Source: Algibacter mikhailovii (GTDB lineage: Bacteria > Bacteroidota > Bacteroidia > Flavobacteriales > Flavobacteriaceae). From it: a stretch of 64,000 nucleotides of DNA. Under the pieces are notes generated by a model that was not told the DNA's origin, did no database searches, and saw only the letters and a list, made by a program, of their open reading frames with translations. The first letter of the stretch is position 1; every line of letters starts with the position of its first letter. Both the position numbers and the translations under genes were made by a program. Below are positions 36,064 through 45,390 of the stretch, one piece after another. The stretch covers positions 124,001-188,000 of the forward strand of contig NZ_BMWZ01000002.1 in the NCBI RefSeq assembly GCF_014651495.1. Reading direction: 5' to 3'.

Positions 36064-37755
36064 ATGAAAGAAACTTATGACGCCATAGTCATTGGCACGG
36101 GGATCACCGGTGGCTGGGCCGCAAAAGAATTATGTGAAAACGGATTAAAAACGCTTGTATTAGAGCGTGGTCGTATGGTTAAACATATTGAAGATTATCC
36201 CACCATGTATTTAGATCCTTGGGATATGGAACTCAAAGGACATACTTCTGAAAAAGAAAAAGCAAGGCAATTAAAGCAATCTCGCACAGGATACACCACG
36301 AAAAAAGCAACGAAACATTGGTTTGTAGATGATATTGATCATCCATATAACGAGACCAAACGGTTTGATTGGATGCGAGGCTACCATGTTGGTGGGCGCT
36401 CAATTACTTGGGGAAAACAATCATACCGCCTAAGCGATTTAGATTTTGAAGCCAACAAAAAAGATGGTCATGGTGTAGATTGGCCCATACGATATAAAGA
36501 CATTGAACCTTGGTATAGCTATGTAGAAAAGTATATTGGTGTGAGCGGGCAAGCTTTAGGTTTACCTCAATTGCCAGATAGCGTATTTGAGCCCCCAATG
36601 GAACTCAATTGTGTTGAAAAACACCTTCAAAGTGAAATGGAAAAAAATCACGGAAGAGTTTTAACCATTGGCAGAGTAGCCCACATAACGGGTAATGATC
36701 CTCATGAAGGACGTGGCAAATGCCAATTTAGAAATAGATGTAGTAGAGGATGTCCTTATGGCGGATATTTTAGTAGTAATTCTTCAACCTTACCAGCTGC
36801 AGAGCGCACTGGAAACATGACTTTAAGACCACATTCTATTGCTTATGAAATCGTTTATGACCCTGAGAGTAAAAAAGCAACCGGTGTAAAAGTCATTGAT
36901 TCTGAAACCAAAGAAAAATTACAATTTAATGCCGATTTTATTTTCTGTTGCGCATCTGCAATTGCTTCGGCATCCATTTTAATGCAATCTAAATCCGATA
37001 GATTCCCTAACGGACTAGGAAATGATTCAGGAGAACTAGGTCATAACATCATGGACCATCATTTAGGTGCAGGCGCATCTGGAACTATAGATGGTTTTGG
37101 AGACTCTTATTATAAAGGTAGGCGCCCAAATGGAATTTATATTCCACGTTTTAGAAATTTAGGCGACAAGCAAAGTGAACAAAAAGATTTTTTAAGAGGC
37201 TATGGCTATCAAGGAGGTGCTGGCCGAGGTGGTATTTCAGAGCATGTAGCAGAACTAGGCTATGGTGCCGAATTTAAAGAAAAAATACTAGAACCAGGAA
37301 AGTGGCGAATGAGCATTGGTGGATTTGGAGAATGCTTACCATATCATGACAACAAAATGACTTTAGACTATGATAAACTTGACCAATGGGGATTACCTAC
37401 CATAACCTTTGATGCGGAATGGAAAGAAAATGAATACGCCATGCGCAAGGACATGATTGCGCAAGCTGTTGATATGCTAAAAAAGGCAGGCTTTAAAAAC
37501 ATTACGACCAGAGATCATGTTCGCGCACCAGGGATTGGTATTCATGAAATGGGTACAGCGAGAATGGGTAGAGATCCAAAAACCTCCGTTTTAAATGAAA
37601 ATAACCAAATACACAGCGTACCAAATGTTTATGTAACAGATGGCGCTTGTATGACCTCTGCAGGTTGCCAGAACCCATCACTTACTTATATGGCACTTAC
37701 TGCAAGAGCAGCTAATCATGCCGTCAAACAGTTTAAAGCTTTAAAAAATGAATAG
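36064..37755 (+). CDS. GMC-family FAD dehydrogenase, candidate glycoside 3-dehydrogenase large subunit (copy 2)
   Basis: The start is the ATG at 36064 (MKETYDAIVIGTG), which gives 563 residues and avoids overlap with the preceding gene. The protein is a close paralogue of the GMC protein encoded just upstream: it has the same FAD motif (GTGITGGWAAKEL), GRSITWGKQSYRLS, Cys220/Cys226/Cys230, and GIHEMGTARMGRDPKTSVL with the catalytic His. Differences are spread over the whole length, especially at the N-terminal insertion and around QGGAGRGGISEHV, so the pair may have different substrates. It overlaps the next gene by 8 nt. Confidence 0.9.
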   Translation: MKETYDAIVIGTGITGGWAAKELCENGLKTLVLERGRMVKHIEDYPTMYLDPWDMELKGHTSEKEKARQLKQSRTGYTTKKATKHWFVDDIDHPYNETKRFDWMRGYHVGGRSITWGKQSYRLSDLDFEANKKDGHGVDWPIRYKDIEPWYSYVEKYIGVSGQALGLPQLPDSVFEPPMELNCVEKHLQSEMEKNHGRVLTIGRVAHITGNDPHEGRGKCQFRNRCSRGCPYGGYFSSNSSTLPAAERTGNMTLRPHSIAYEIVYDPESKKATGVKVIDSETKEKLQFNADFIFCCASAIASASILMQSKSDRFPNGLGNDSGELGHNIMDHHLGAGASGTIDGFGDSYYKGRRPNGIYIPRFRNLGDKQSEQKDFLRGYGYQGGAGRGGISEHVAELGYGAEFKEKILEPGKWRMSIGGFGECLPYHDNKMTLDYDKLDQWGLPTITFDAEWKENEYAMRKDMIAQAVDMLKKAGFKNITTRDHVRAPGIGIHEMGTARMGRDPKTSVLNENNQIHSVPNVYVTDGACMTSAGCQNPSLTYMALTARAANHAVKQFKALKNE

Positions 37756-38335
37756 AAGAAATGCTTTAAAAAATATAGGATTAACATTAGGATACACAGC
37801 AGTATTGCCTAGTGCATTAAGCATTTTGCAAAGTTGCAAAACAGAGACTGAAATTTGGACCCCTCAATTTTTCTCTGTAGATGAAGGCGTTGTTATTCAA
37901 AACCTAGTAGACCTCATGCTACCTACTACAAAAAACAGTCCAGGCGCATTAGAAGTTAACGTCCCTGAATTTATTGACCTCTACGCCCTTAAAGTTTATG
38001 ATGCTGAAAAAGCAAAAAAATACAAAGAAGAAATTCAGAGTATCATGAACGAAATAGCCATACCACAAACTGGTGTCACGGATTTAAAAAAAGAAGATTA
38101 TGACTTTGTTTTATCTAAATACTTAAAGGCTTCAAAAGAAGAACAAAAACAATTTGTCCAAACAAAAAACATTGTTTTTCAAGCTTTAATAGATCTCCGC
38201 AATCAAGCCATTTGGGCATTTAAAAATAGTGAAGAAATTGGGGAAAACGTATTAGCCTATGACCCTATACCAGGCATTCAAAAAGGTTGCATTTCTGTTA
38301 ACGAAGCTACTGGCGGTAAAGCGTGGTCTCTTTAA
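37748..38335 (+). CDS. Gluconate 2-dehydrogenase subunit-3-like Tat lipoprotein (copy 2)
   Basis: This 195-residue protein repeats the plan of the first small subunit: a twin-arginine motif (NRRNALKNIGLTLG), a lipobox (ILQSC) and the GENVLAYDPIPGIQKGC end. It overlaps the GMC gene before it by 8 nt, which suggests tight coupling of the two subunits. The two GMC/small-subunit pairs in tandem look like a duplication of a two-gene unit. Confidence 0.9.
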   Translation: MNRRNALKNIGLTLGYTAVLPSALSILQSCKTETEIWTPQFFSVDEGVVIQNLVDLMLPTTKNSPGALEVNVPEFIDLYALKVYDAEKAKKYKEEIQSIMNEIAIPQTGVTDLKKEDYDFVLSKYLKASKEEQKQFVQTKNIVFQALIDLRNQAIWAFKNSEEIGENVLAYDPIPGIQKGCISVNEATGGKAWSL

Positions 38336-38357
38336 AACTAAAACCGCATAACATCTT

Positions 38358-39146
38358 ATGAAAAATAATTTAGGAATATTTCTAATACTATTAAGCATTT
38401 GTCTTGGAGTTTCCTGTAAACAGAAAACCGAATCTTCTAAGAAGGATAATTGGGTAAAAATTTTCAATGGTAAAGATTTAAATGATTGGATTATAAAAAT
38501 AAAAGGACATCCGGCTGGAGAAAATTATAAAAACACCTTTATAGTAGAAAATGGCATCATGAAAGTGAACTACAAAGCTTATGATTCTTTTAATAATTCT
38601 TTTGGTCACATTTATTACAAGAAACCTTATTCAAATTATAAGTTTAGAATGGATTACCGTTTTACAGGTGAGCAACTACCTGATGGTGCAGCATGGGCGA
38701 CCCGAAATAGCGGCATAATGCTTCATTGTGAAGACCCTATGAATATTGGACTCAATCAAAATTTTCCAGTATCTATAGAACTACAACTGCTTGGAGGAAA
38801 CGGCATAGATGAGCGCTCAACGGCTAATTTGTGTACTCCAGGAACACATGTTGAACTATTAGGAGAATTGTTGCTTGATCACTGCGTAACCTCTTCTTCC
38901 CAAACCTATCATGGTGAACAATGGGTAAACGTTGAAGTAGAAGTACGCAACGACTCTATTATTAAACACTTTATAAATGGAGAAGAAGTGATGCGTTATA
39001 ATAAGCCTATTTACGGCGGCAAAGTGGATTATAATGAGGCCTATTGGAAAACAAAAGAAGGTACACCTGTAAAATCAGGATATATTTCGTTGCAAAGCGA
39101 AAGCCATCCTGTTGAATTTAAGAACATTGAAATATTAGAACTATAG
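38358..39146 (+). CDS. DUF1080 lipoprotein (copy 2), candidate 3-keto-glycoside lyase/hydrolase
   Basis: This 262-residue protein has a lipoprotein signal with lipobox GVSC at about residue 21 and a DUF1080 jelly roll: WVKIFNGKDLNDWIIK, FGHIYYKKPYSNYKFRMDYRF, ATRNSGIMLHCEDP, ISIELQ-like strands and a C-terminal GYISLQSESHPVEFKNIEIL. The EQWVNVEVEVRNDSIIKHFI and GEEVMRYNKPIYGG segments are typical. It lies 22 nt after the second small subunit and touches the next gene, so it belongs to the plus-strand operon. Confidence 0.88.
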   Translation: MKNNLGIFLILLSICLGVSCKQKTESSKKDNWVKIFNGKDLNDWIIKIKGHPAGENYKNTFIVENGIMKVNYKAYDSFNNSFGHIYYKKPYSNYKFRMDYRFTGEQLPDGAAWATRNSGIMLHCEDPMNIGLNQNFPVSIELQLLGGNGIDERSTANLCTPGTHVELLGELLLDHCVTSSSQTYHGEQWVNVEVEVRNDSIIKHFINGEEVMRYNKPIYGGKVDYNEAYWKTKEGTPVKSGYISLQSESHPVEFKNIEILEL

Positions 39147-40073
39147 ATGAAAAGAAGGTCGTTTATAAAAAAAAGTGCAGCAGCCTCAACATTAGTAGGC
39201 TTAGGATCGCAGGGTATCACGGCGCTTACTAAATCCAAAAACGACCTGAATTCTGGGTATAATTTTAAACTTAAATTCGCACCCCATCTTGGCATGTTCA
39301 CGCATCATGCGGGAAAAGACCCTGTAGATCAATTACACTTTATGGCGGATCAAGGTTTTACTGCTTTTGAGGACAATGGCATGAAAAAACGAACTATTGA
39401 TACTCAAAAAGCAATGGCAAAAGCGATGACGGATAGAGGCATGACTATGGGGGTTTTTGTAGCTCACAAAATTGATTGGAAAACACCAACTTTAACCTCA
39501 GGAAATGCAGCTAAACGTGAGAAGTTTCTGGACGAGATTAAAGAATCCATAGAGGTAGCACTGCGTCTAAATGCCAAATGGATGACCGTTGTCCTCGGTT
39601 TTATAGACATGAAACAAGACTTTAATTATCAAACTGAGCATGTCATTGAAGCCCTGAAACAAGCATCTGCTATTTTGGAACCGCATAAATTGACCATGGT
39701 ATTAGAACCTCTAAATTTCTATAATCATCCTGGATTATTTTTAAGCAAATCACCACAAGCCTATCAAATATGTAAAGCCGTTAACTCCCCATCATGTAAA
39801 ATTTTATTTGACATTTACCATCAGCAAATTCAAGAAGGTAATTTACTACCTAATATTAATACATGCTGGGATGAAATAGCATATTTTCAAATAGGAGATA
39901 ATCCAGGAAGGCATGAGCCAACTACAGGAGAAATCAATTACAAAAATATTTTTAAACATATCTACGCTAAAGGCTATCAAGGTGTTTTAGGCATGGAACA
40001 CAAAAACTCCATTGAAGGTATTAACGGAGAATTAGCAGTAATTAATGCCTATAAAGAAGCGTCAAATTTCTAA
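39147..40073 (+). CDS. Tat-exported hydroxypyruvate-isomerase-like TIM-barrel protein
   Basis: This 308-residue protein has a twin-arginine signal (KRRSFIKKSAAASTLVGLG). The mature barrel shows the marks of the hydroxypyruvate isomerase / sugar isomerase group: MVLEPLN with the metal Glu, ILFDIYHQQ with Asp and His, YFQIGDNPGRHEPTTGEINY, and GVLGMEHKN with the second Glu. It begins at the base after the stop of the DUF1080 gene. In this context it may be a periplasmic isomerase or hydratase acting on the keto-sugar product. Confidence 0.88.
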   Translation: MKRRSFIKKSAAASTLVGLGSQGITALTKSKNDLNSGYNFKLKFAPHLGMFTHHAGKDPVDQLHFMADQGFTAFEDNGMKKRTIDTQKAMAKAMTDRGMTMGVFVAHKIDWKTPTLTSGNAAKREKFLDEIKESIEVALRLNAKWMTVVLGFIDMKQDFNYQTEHVIEALKQASAILEPHKLTMVLEPLNFYNHPGLFLSKSPQAYQICKAVNSPSCKILFDIYHQQIQEGNLLPNINTCWDEIAYFQIGDNPGRHEPTTGEINYKNIFKHIYAKGYQGVLGMEHKNSIEGINGELAVINAYKEASNF

Positions 40074-40083
40074 AAGTTAAATC

Positions 40084-41523
40084 ATGGGAAAAAGCAAAAC
40101 CAGTAGACGCTCTTTTATAAAGAAAACAACAGTTGCTCTAACTGGAGTTAGCATAATACCACGACATGTTTTAGGACAAGGTTTTATTCCTCCCAGCGAT
40201 AAATTAAATGTAGCAGTAATAGGCGCGGGCGGAAAAGGTTTTTCAGACGCAGTGAACACCTACAATAATGGCGCATCAAATATTGCCGCTATTTGCGATG
40301 TAGATTGGAATAGAGCTAGCAAAGCTTTTGAGAAATTCCCTTTAGCAAAAAAGTATAAGGATTACAGAAAACTGTTTGGCGATTTAAAAGATATTGATGC
40401 GGTTACTGTTTCAACACCAGACCACACGCATGCTGTAATAGCAATGGCTGCCATAAAATCAGGAAAACATGTTTATGTTCAAAAGCCACTTACCCATAAT
40501 ATTTATGAAGCTAGGATGCTCACTGAAGCAGCAAACCGATATAAGGTAGTAACTCAAATGGGCAACCAAGGAGCCTCAGGGGAAGCTGTTAAGCAAATGG
40601 GCACCTGGTTTAATGAAGGTAAAATAGGTTCTGTAAATAAAGTTGATGTTTGGACTAATAGACCTATTTGGCCACAGGGTATTGCAGCCCAAACGAACAA
40701 ACCACAAATTATTAATGGCTTAGATTGGGACTCATGGATAGGCCCTGCCGAAATGGTCGATTACCACCCACAATACCACCCGTTTAAATGGCGTGGATGG
40801 TGGAATTTTGGAACAGGAGCCTTAGGAGACATGGGCTGTCACTTAATTGACCCACCTTACAGAGTTCTAGGCTTAGAATACCCTATTGAAGTTGAAAGTA
40901 GCGTAGGAGCCGTATTTAAAAAAGATTGGATTCCTGAATATTTACCGCACTCCTGTCCGCCTTCATCCAGAACTCAGCTCACTTTTAGGGCTACAGAAAA
41001 AAACCCTGTTGATTTAAAAATGACTTGGACAGATGGTGGCCTTAGACCATTTCACCCAGATTTAATCCCCCCAGACCACCCTATTGGAGCAAATAATTCT
41101 TCTAATGGTGTAATTATGTACGGAGATAAAGGGATCATGACATGTGGCACATATGGGGTTAATCCCAAAATTTACTTTAATAACGGAGAGATCTTACTTT
41201 ATGAAGGAAAAGCAGAAAACTGGAACCTAGAAAATGGTCACCAAGCTGCTTGGGTAGAAGCTTGTAAAACAGGATATAAAAGTGATAAACATAATGAATT
41301 AACCTCATCATTTGATTATGCCGGTCCTTTGACTGAAAGCATTTTAATGGGGAATTTAGCCATAAGAAGTTATAACCTACGAGAAAAAAACAAATCTAAC
41401 AATAAGTTCAACTATCCTGGTAGAAAAAAATTGCTTTGGGATGGAAAACAAATGAGAGTTACTAATTTTAAGGAGGCCAATCAATTTGTAAGAAGAGAAT
41501 ACCGTAAAGGCTGGTCTTTATAA
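40084..41523 (+). CDS. Tat-exported Gfo/Idh/MocA family oxidoreductase (plus-strand operon)
   Basis: This 479-residue protein starts with a twin-arginine signal (SRRSFIKKTTVALTGVSIIP). The Rossmann domain has VIGAGGKGFSD, VSTPDHTHAVIAMAA and VYVQKPLTHN with the catalytic lysine. A tryptophan-rich C-terminal domain follows (GALGDMGCHLIDPP). It is related to the Tat Gfo/Idh/MocA protein of the minus-strand operon but is clearly diverged. It is 10 nt after the TIM-barrel gene and is the last gene of the plus-strand operon. Confidence 0.9.
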   Translation: MGKSKTSRRSFIKKTTVALTGVSIIPRHVLGQGFIPPSDKLNVAVIGAGGKGFSDAVNTYNNGASNIAAICDVDWNRASKAFEKFPLAKKYKDYRKLFGDLKDIDAVTVSTPDHTHAVIAMAAIKSGKHVYVQKPLTHNIYEARMLTEAANRYKVVTQMGNQGASGEAVKQMGTWFNEGKIGSVNKVDVWTNRPIWPQGIAAQTNKPQIINGLDWDSWIGPAEMVDYHPQYHPFKWRGWWNFGTGALGDMGCHLIDPPYRVLGLEYPIEVESSVGAVFKKDWIPEYLPHSCPPSSRTQLTFRATEKNPVDLKMTWTDGGLRPFHPDLIPPDHPIGANNSSNGVIMYGDKGIMTCGTYGVNPKIYFNNGEILLYEGKAENWNLENGHQAAWVEACKTGYKSDKHNELTSSFDYAGPLTESILMGNLAIRSYNLREKNKSNNKFNYPGRKKLLWDGKQMRVTNFKEANQFVRREYRKGWSL

Positions 41524-41626
41524 ACTTAATCGCTTTTTCAAGGAATTATTTAGTCCTGGCTAATCTTAATATTCCCTTTCCAAATAAGCTATCCGTTGAG
41601 TTTAACACCAAGTAATTAGAAGGCAT

Positions 41627-41664
41627 AAAAAAAGCTACAATACTAAATTGCAGCTCTTTTTTTT
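41627..41664. terminator. Bidirectional terminator between the catabolic operon and azurin
   Basis: A stem of about 9 bp (AGCTACAAT with ATTGCAGCT, one wobble) has a run of seven A before it and eight T after it, so it can end transcription from both sides. Confidence 0.8.
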
Positions 41665-41680
41665 GTATTATAATACTTAT

Positions 41681-42187
41681 TTATTCTACGATAAGCTTCC
41701 CTTTCATGATGGCATAATGCCCGGGAAAACTACATAAAAAGTCATATGTTCCTGCTGCCGGCGCATCAAATTCAACAACTGTTGTTTCTCCTCCACCTAT
41801 TAATTTAGTATGTGCAATAACATCAGCTCCATCATCAGGAATATACTCGGTATCCTTAGCTGAGGAAGCTTTATTACCAAAAGCTATAAGATCAACACCA
41901 GATTTGAGCAATACAAAATTATGGCCCATTACATTTTTATCCATCTTACCAACATGCGTTAATGTAATTTTCACTTTTTGACCAGCCTTTATTCGAATCT
42001 CCTGCTTATTGAACTGCATCATGTCATTACCCGTGATAACGACATCATTTGAGTCACCTTGGGCTTCTTTCACTACTTCAGATTTTTTTTCATAAGAAAA
42101 ACCCGCTTTTTTCTCTTCCTTTTTATCACCGCAACTTACTGCAATAACAGCGAAAATTGAGAAGACTAACACCTTTAATACTTTCAT
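41681..42187 (-). CDS. Azurin-like blue copper lipoprotein
   Basis: This 168-residue protein has a lipoprotein signal (lipobox VSC, about residue 19), a charged linker (to about 45) and a cupredoxin fold. The type-1 copper ligands are visible: His in VMGHNFVLL, then Cys, His and Met in the CSFPGHYAIMKG loop. Azurins carry single electrons between periplasmic redox proteins. It is 38 nt after the GapN-type gene and is followed by a terminator. It may accept electrons from the nearby GMC dehydrogenases, but the position alone does not show that. Confidence 0.92.
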   Translation of the reverse strand: MKVLKVLVFSIFAVIAVSCGDKKEEKKAGFSYEKKSEVVKEAQGDSNDVVITGNDMMQFNKQEIRIKAGQKVKITLTHVGKMDKNVMGHNFVLLKSGVDLIAFGNKASSAKDTEYIPDDGADVIAHTKLIGGGETTVVEFDAPAAGTYDFLCSFPGHYAIMKGKLIVE

Positions 42188-42225
42188 TTTTATATATTTT
42201 TATACGTAAAAATAATCAATACCCA

Positions 42226-43818
42226 TTACAAAATATAATCTGTACTAATGAAATTTGATGTTTTCTTTTCTAGTAATTCCTCTAAAATAGCGTTGTTATA
42301 CTCATTATCTTTTGATGCCACGAATGTTCTTATTGAGAATGAACGTAAAGCATCATGAACACTTAAGGTTCCAAAAGCTGAATCTTTACGTCCCGTAAAA
42401 GGATAGACATCAGGTCCTCTTTGACAAGAACTATTTAAATTAACACGACATACCAAGTTTACCAAGGTATCTATTAAAGGAGATAAGGTATGTACGTTTT
42501 TACCAAACAAGCTTACTTGCTGTCCATAGTCGGATTCTGCCATATCATCTAAAGGCTCCTCAATATCAGCAAAAGAAACAATAGGAACAACAGGCCCAAA
42601 TTGTTCTTCCTTAAACACACGCATATCTTTAGTTACAGGATATAGTACCGCAGGAAAAATATAATTTTCTGTAGTTTCACCACCCTTTTTATTCAGCACT
42701 TTAGCGCCCTTGGCTTGAGCATCATCAATCAATTCTTGAATATAGGCTGGCTTATCTTCTTCAGGAAGTGGTGTTAATTTCGCCCCATTTTCCCAAGGAT
42801 TACCATACTTCAGTTGGTCAACCTTATATGCAAATCGCCTATTAAACTCCTCAACCACAGACTCATGAACATATATAACTTTTAGTGCAGTACAGCGCTG
42901 ACCGTTAAAAGATAAGGTTCCAGCAATACACTCTTCTACCGCTAAATCCAAATCAGCATCAGGCAAAACAATAGCAGGATTCTTAGCTTCTAATCCAAGT
43001 ACCATTCTTAATCTGTTGCCTTTTGGATGCTGCGCTTGTAGCGCATTAGCAGATTTACTATTTCCTATCAAAGCGAGCACATCTATTTTTCCTGATTTCA
43101 TTATTGGTGTAGCCAAAACACGACCACGGCCATAAACAATGTTTACGACACCTTCAGGAAAACTACTCTGAAAGGCTTCTAATAATGGTGAAATGAGCAA
43201 AACACCTAATTTCGCAGGCTTAAATATCACAGGATTCCCCATTATCAAAGCAGGAATCAACAATGTGAAGGTCTCATTTAAAGGATAATTATAAGGTCCT
43301 AAACACAGAACAACACCCAGAGGGCCACGACGAATATGTGCATATACCCCTGCATTTTTTTCGAACTTAGCAGAATCTCTATCAATCTGTTTATAAGCCT
43401 CTATGGTATCATAAATATAATCAACGGTTCTATCAAACTCCTTCTCAGAATCTGGCAGATTTTTTCCAATCTCCCACATTAAAAGTTTAACAACTTCTTC
43501 CCGTTTGGTTTTCATCTGCTCTACAAACGTTTCCATGCAGGCAATTCTATCCGCAACTTTCATAGTTGGCCACAAACCTTTACCATTATCATAGGCGGAA
43601 GTTGCTGAATGCAGCACTTCAAGAGCTTCCTTTTCCCCCAACTGAGGAATAGTTCCTAAAAGCGTTTGTTTATACTCTGGCGTAGAAGAAATAGTAGAAT
43701 ACACATTAGCCGTGTCACCATCCCAATGCCTTAATTCACCATTTACTAAATACGTTGTTTGATGTAAAAGTGTATCAATTTTATGGGCTTCTGGAATTTC
43801 TTTAAATGAATGTTTCAT
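42226..43818 (-). CDS. gapN: NADP-dependent non-phosphorylating glyceraldehyde-3-phosphate dehydrogenase-type aldehyde dehydrogenase
   Basis: This 530-residue aldehyde dehydrogenase has the catalytic Glu in [11 protein letters not shown] and the catalytic Cys in [11 protein letters not shown]. Its C-terminal [19 protein letters not shown] matches the GapN group rather than general aldehyde dehydrogenases. GapN oxidises glyceraldehyde 3-phosphate directly to 3-phosphoglycerate with NADP, giving NADPH instead of ATP. It is about 50 residues longer than many GapN proteins, and the extra part is at the N-terminus. Another aldehyde substrate cannot be ruled out. It is upstream of azurin and may be co-transcribed with it. 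Confidence 0.82.
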   Translation of the reverse strand: MKHSFKEIPEAHKIDTLLHQTTYLVNGELRHWDGDTANVYSTISSTPEYKQTLLGTIPQLGEKEALEVLHSATSAYDNGKGLWPTMKVADRIACMETFVEQMKTKREEVVKLLMWEIGKNLPDSEKEFDRTVDYIYDTIEAYKQIDRDSAKFEKNAGVYAHIRRGPLGVVLCLGPYNYPLNETFTLLIPALIMGNPVIFKPAKLGVLLISPLLEAFQSSFPEGVVNIVYGRGRVLATPIMKSGKIDVLALIGNSKSANALQAQHPKGNRLRMVLGLEAKNPAIVLPDADLDLAVEECIAGTLSFNGQRCTALKVIYVHESVVEEFNRRFAYKVDQLKYGNPWENGAKLTPLPEEDKPAYIQELIDDAQAKGAKVLNKKGGETTENYIFPAVLYPVTKDMRVFKEEQFGPVVPIVSFADIEEPLDDMAESDYGQQVSLFGKNVHTLSPLIDTLVNLVCRVNLNSSCQRGPDVYPFTGRKDSAFGTLSVHDALRSFSIRTFVASKDNEYNNAILEELLEKKTSNFISTDYIL

Positions 43819-44002
43819 AATTTAAAATGAGTACCTAAGTCTAACCCCGTTAAGCGAGCTAATCTATTTAGATAACAGTTATTGTATCCAAATTAACTAA
43901 AAATAAACCAAAATTATCCTAATTAAAAAACATTAATAGCTGTTTTACAACGAAAACGATTGCGACTTGTCTCCCTATTTCCTTGGAATGGTTTCAATAG
44001 AA

Positions 44003-45268
44003 TTAAACTAAAAACTGGAACAAATCAGGTTTATCATTCAAATAATCCGCATAAAAGTTATGCGCCTTCATTTTTGTAACTAAAGGTTCTAAATCTGAAG
44101 CAGATTTAAGCTGAACACCAACCACAGCTGAACCATTTTCTCTGTTCGTTTTTTTAGCGTATTGAAAGTATGTAATATCATCATTCTCGCCTAAAATATC
44201 CACCACGAATTCTTTTAAAGCCCCAGCACGTTGTGGAAAATTGATAATAAAATAGTGCTTTAAATTAGCATATAATAAGGCGCGCTCTTTGATTTCTGGT
44301 GTTCTTGTAATATCGTTATTACTTCCGCTCACCACGCAAACCACGTTTTTACCCTGTATATTTTCAGCATAAAAATCTAATGCAGAAATACTCAATGCTC
44401 CAGAAGGTTCAACCACAATAGCATCTTTATTATAAAGTTCTAAAATGGTTTCGCAGACCTTACCTTCAGGCACCGTTATCATATCATCTAGATTTTCCTT
44501 ACATATTTCAAAATTTAAATCACCCACCTGTTTTACAGCGGCACCATCAATAAACTTATCGATAGATTTTAATGCTGTATTCTTATTTTTCTTTATGGAT
44601 TCACTCATAGAAGGCGCTCCTTCCGGCTCCACACCAATAATTTTAGTATTAGGAGATAATTGTTTAAAAACAGTAGATAATCCAGCTGCCAGACCACCGC
44701 CACCAACTGCAATAAAGACATAGTCAATTGGCTCCGTTGTTTGCTCTAAAATTTCCAAGGCAATTGTAGCCTGTCCTTCAATAACCTTTTCGTCATTAAA
44801 GGGATGAATAAAAGTCTTGCCCAACTTTTCACATTCCAACATAGCTGCATGATAGGAGTCATCAAAAGTATCGCCAACAAGTTTAATCTCAATGAAGTCC
44901 TCACCAAACATTTTAACCTGTTCTACCTTTTGGTTTGGTGTTGGAGCAGGCATATAAATGGTTCCCTTTATTTGCAACAGTTTACAAGACAAAGCCACCC
45001 CTTGCGCATGATTCCCTGCACTTGCGCAAACCACACCACATGCTGATTGCTCTGAAGACAGGAAACTAATTCTGTTATATGCTCCTCTTATTTTATAAGA
45101 ACGTACCACCTGCAAATCCTCACGTTTTAATAAAATCTTCGCATTATATTGTTTCGAATATCTTAGGCTTGGACTCAAGGGCGTTACCTCTGATACTTTT
45201 TTAATTGTTTCAGCGGCTGCTTTTACATTTTCTATACTAGGAAAGTAGGCTTGTTTTTCCTGATTCAT
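44003..45268 (-). CDS. ilvA: Threonine ammonia-lyase
   Basis: This 421-residue PLP enzyme (fold type II) deaminates threonine to 2-oxobutyrate for isoleucine. The PLP lysine lies in RSYKIRGAYNRI, the phosphate-binding loop is VGGGGLAAGLS, and CASAGNHAQGVAL is the substrate loop. A single ACT-like domain of about 90 residues closes the protein (HYFIINFPQRAGALKEFV), which would allow feedback by isoleucine. It follows ilvC by 122 nt with a terminator hairpin in between, so it is only partly coupled to the ilvDBNC genes. Confidence 0.92.
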   Translation of the reverse strand: MNQEKQAYFPSIENVKAAAETIKKVSEVTPLSPSLRYSKQYNAKILLKREDLQVVRSYKIRGAYNRISFLSSEQSACGVVCASAGNHAQGVALSCKLLQIKGTIYMPAPTPNQKVEQVKMFGEDFIEIKLVGDTFDDSYHAAMLECEKLGKTFIHPFNDEKVIEGQATIALEILEQTTEPIDYVFIAVGGGGLAAGLSTVFKQLSPNTKIIGVEPEGAPSMSESIKKNKNTALKSIDKFIDGAAVKQVGDLNFEICKENLDDMITVPEGKVCETILELYNKDAIVVEPSGALSISALDFYAENIQGKNVVCVVSGSNNDITRTPEIKERALLYANLKHYFIINFPQRAGALKEFVVDILGENDDITYFQYAKKTNRENGSAVVGVQLKSASDLEPLVTKMKAHNFYADYLNDKPDLFQFLV

Positions 45269-45323
45269 ACCTCTAAAGTTTTTATTATCAGCGTATTTAA
45301 CGCAAGCTAGAATTTACTGTATT

Positions 45324-45362
45324 AAAAAAACCTGTTAAGATGTAAACATCCAACAGGTTTTT
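45324..45362 (-). terminator. Strong terminator between ilvC and ilvA
   Basis: On the minus strand AAAAACCTGTT pairs with AACAGGTTTTT, with a nested GATG/CATC stem inside and seven T after it. It lies 29 nt beyond the ilvC stop and 55 nt before ilvA. The plus-strand side also has a shorter T run. Confidence 0.85.
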
Positions 45363-45390
45363 AGCAATATTTAGTTTAGTTTAGTTTGCT

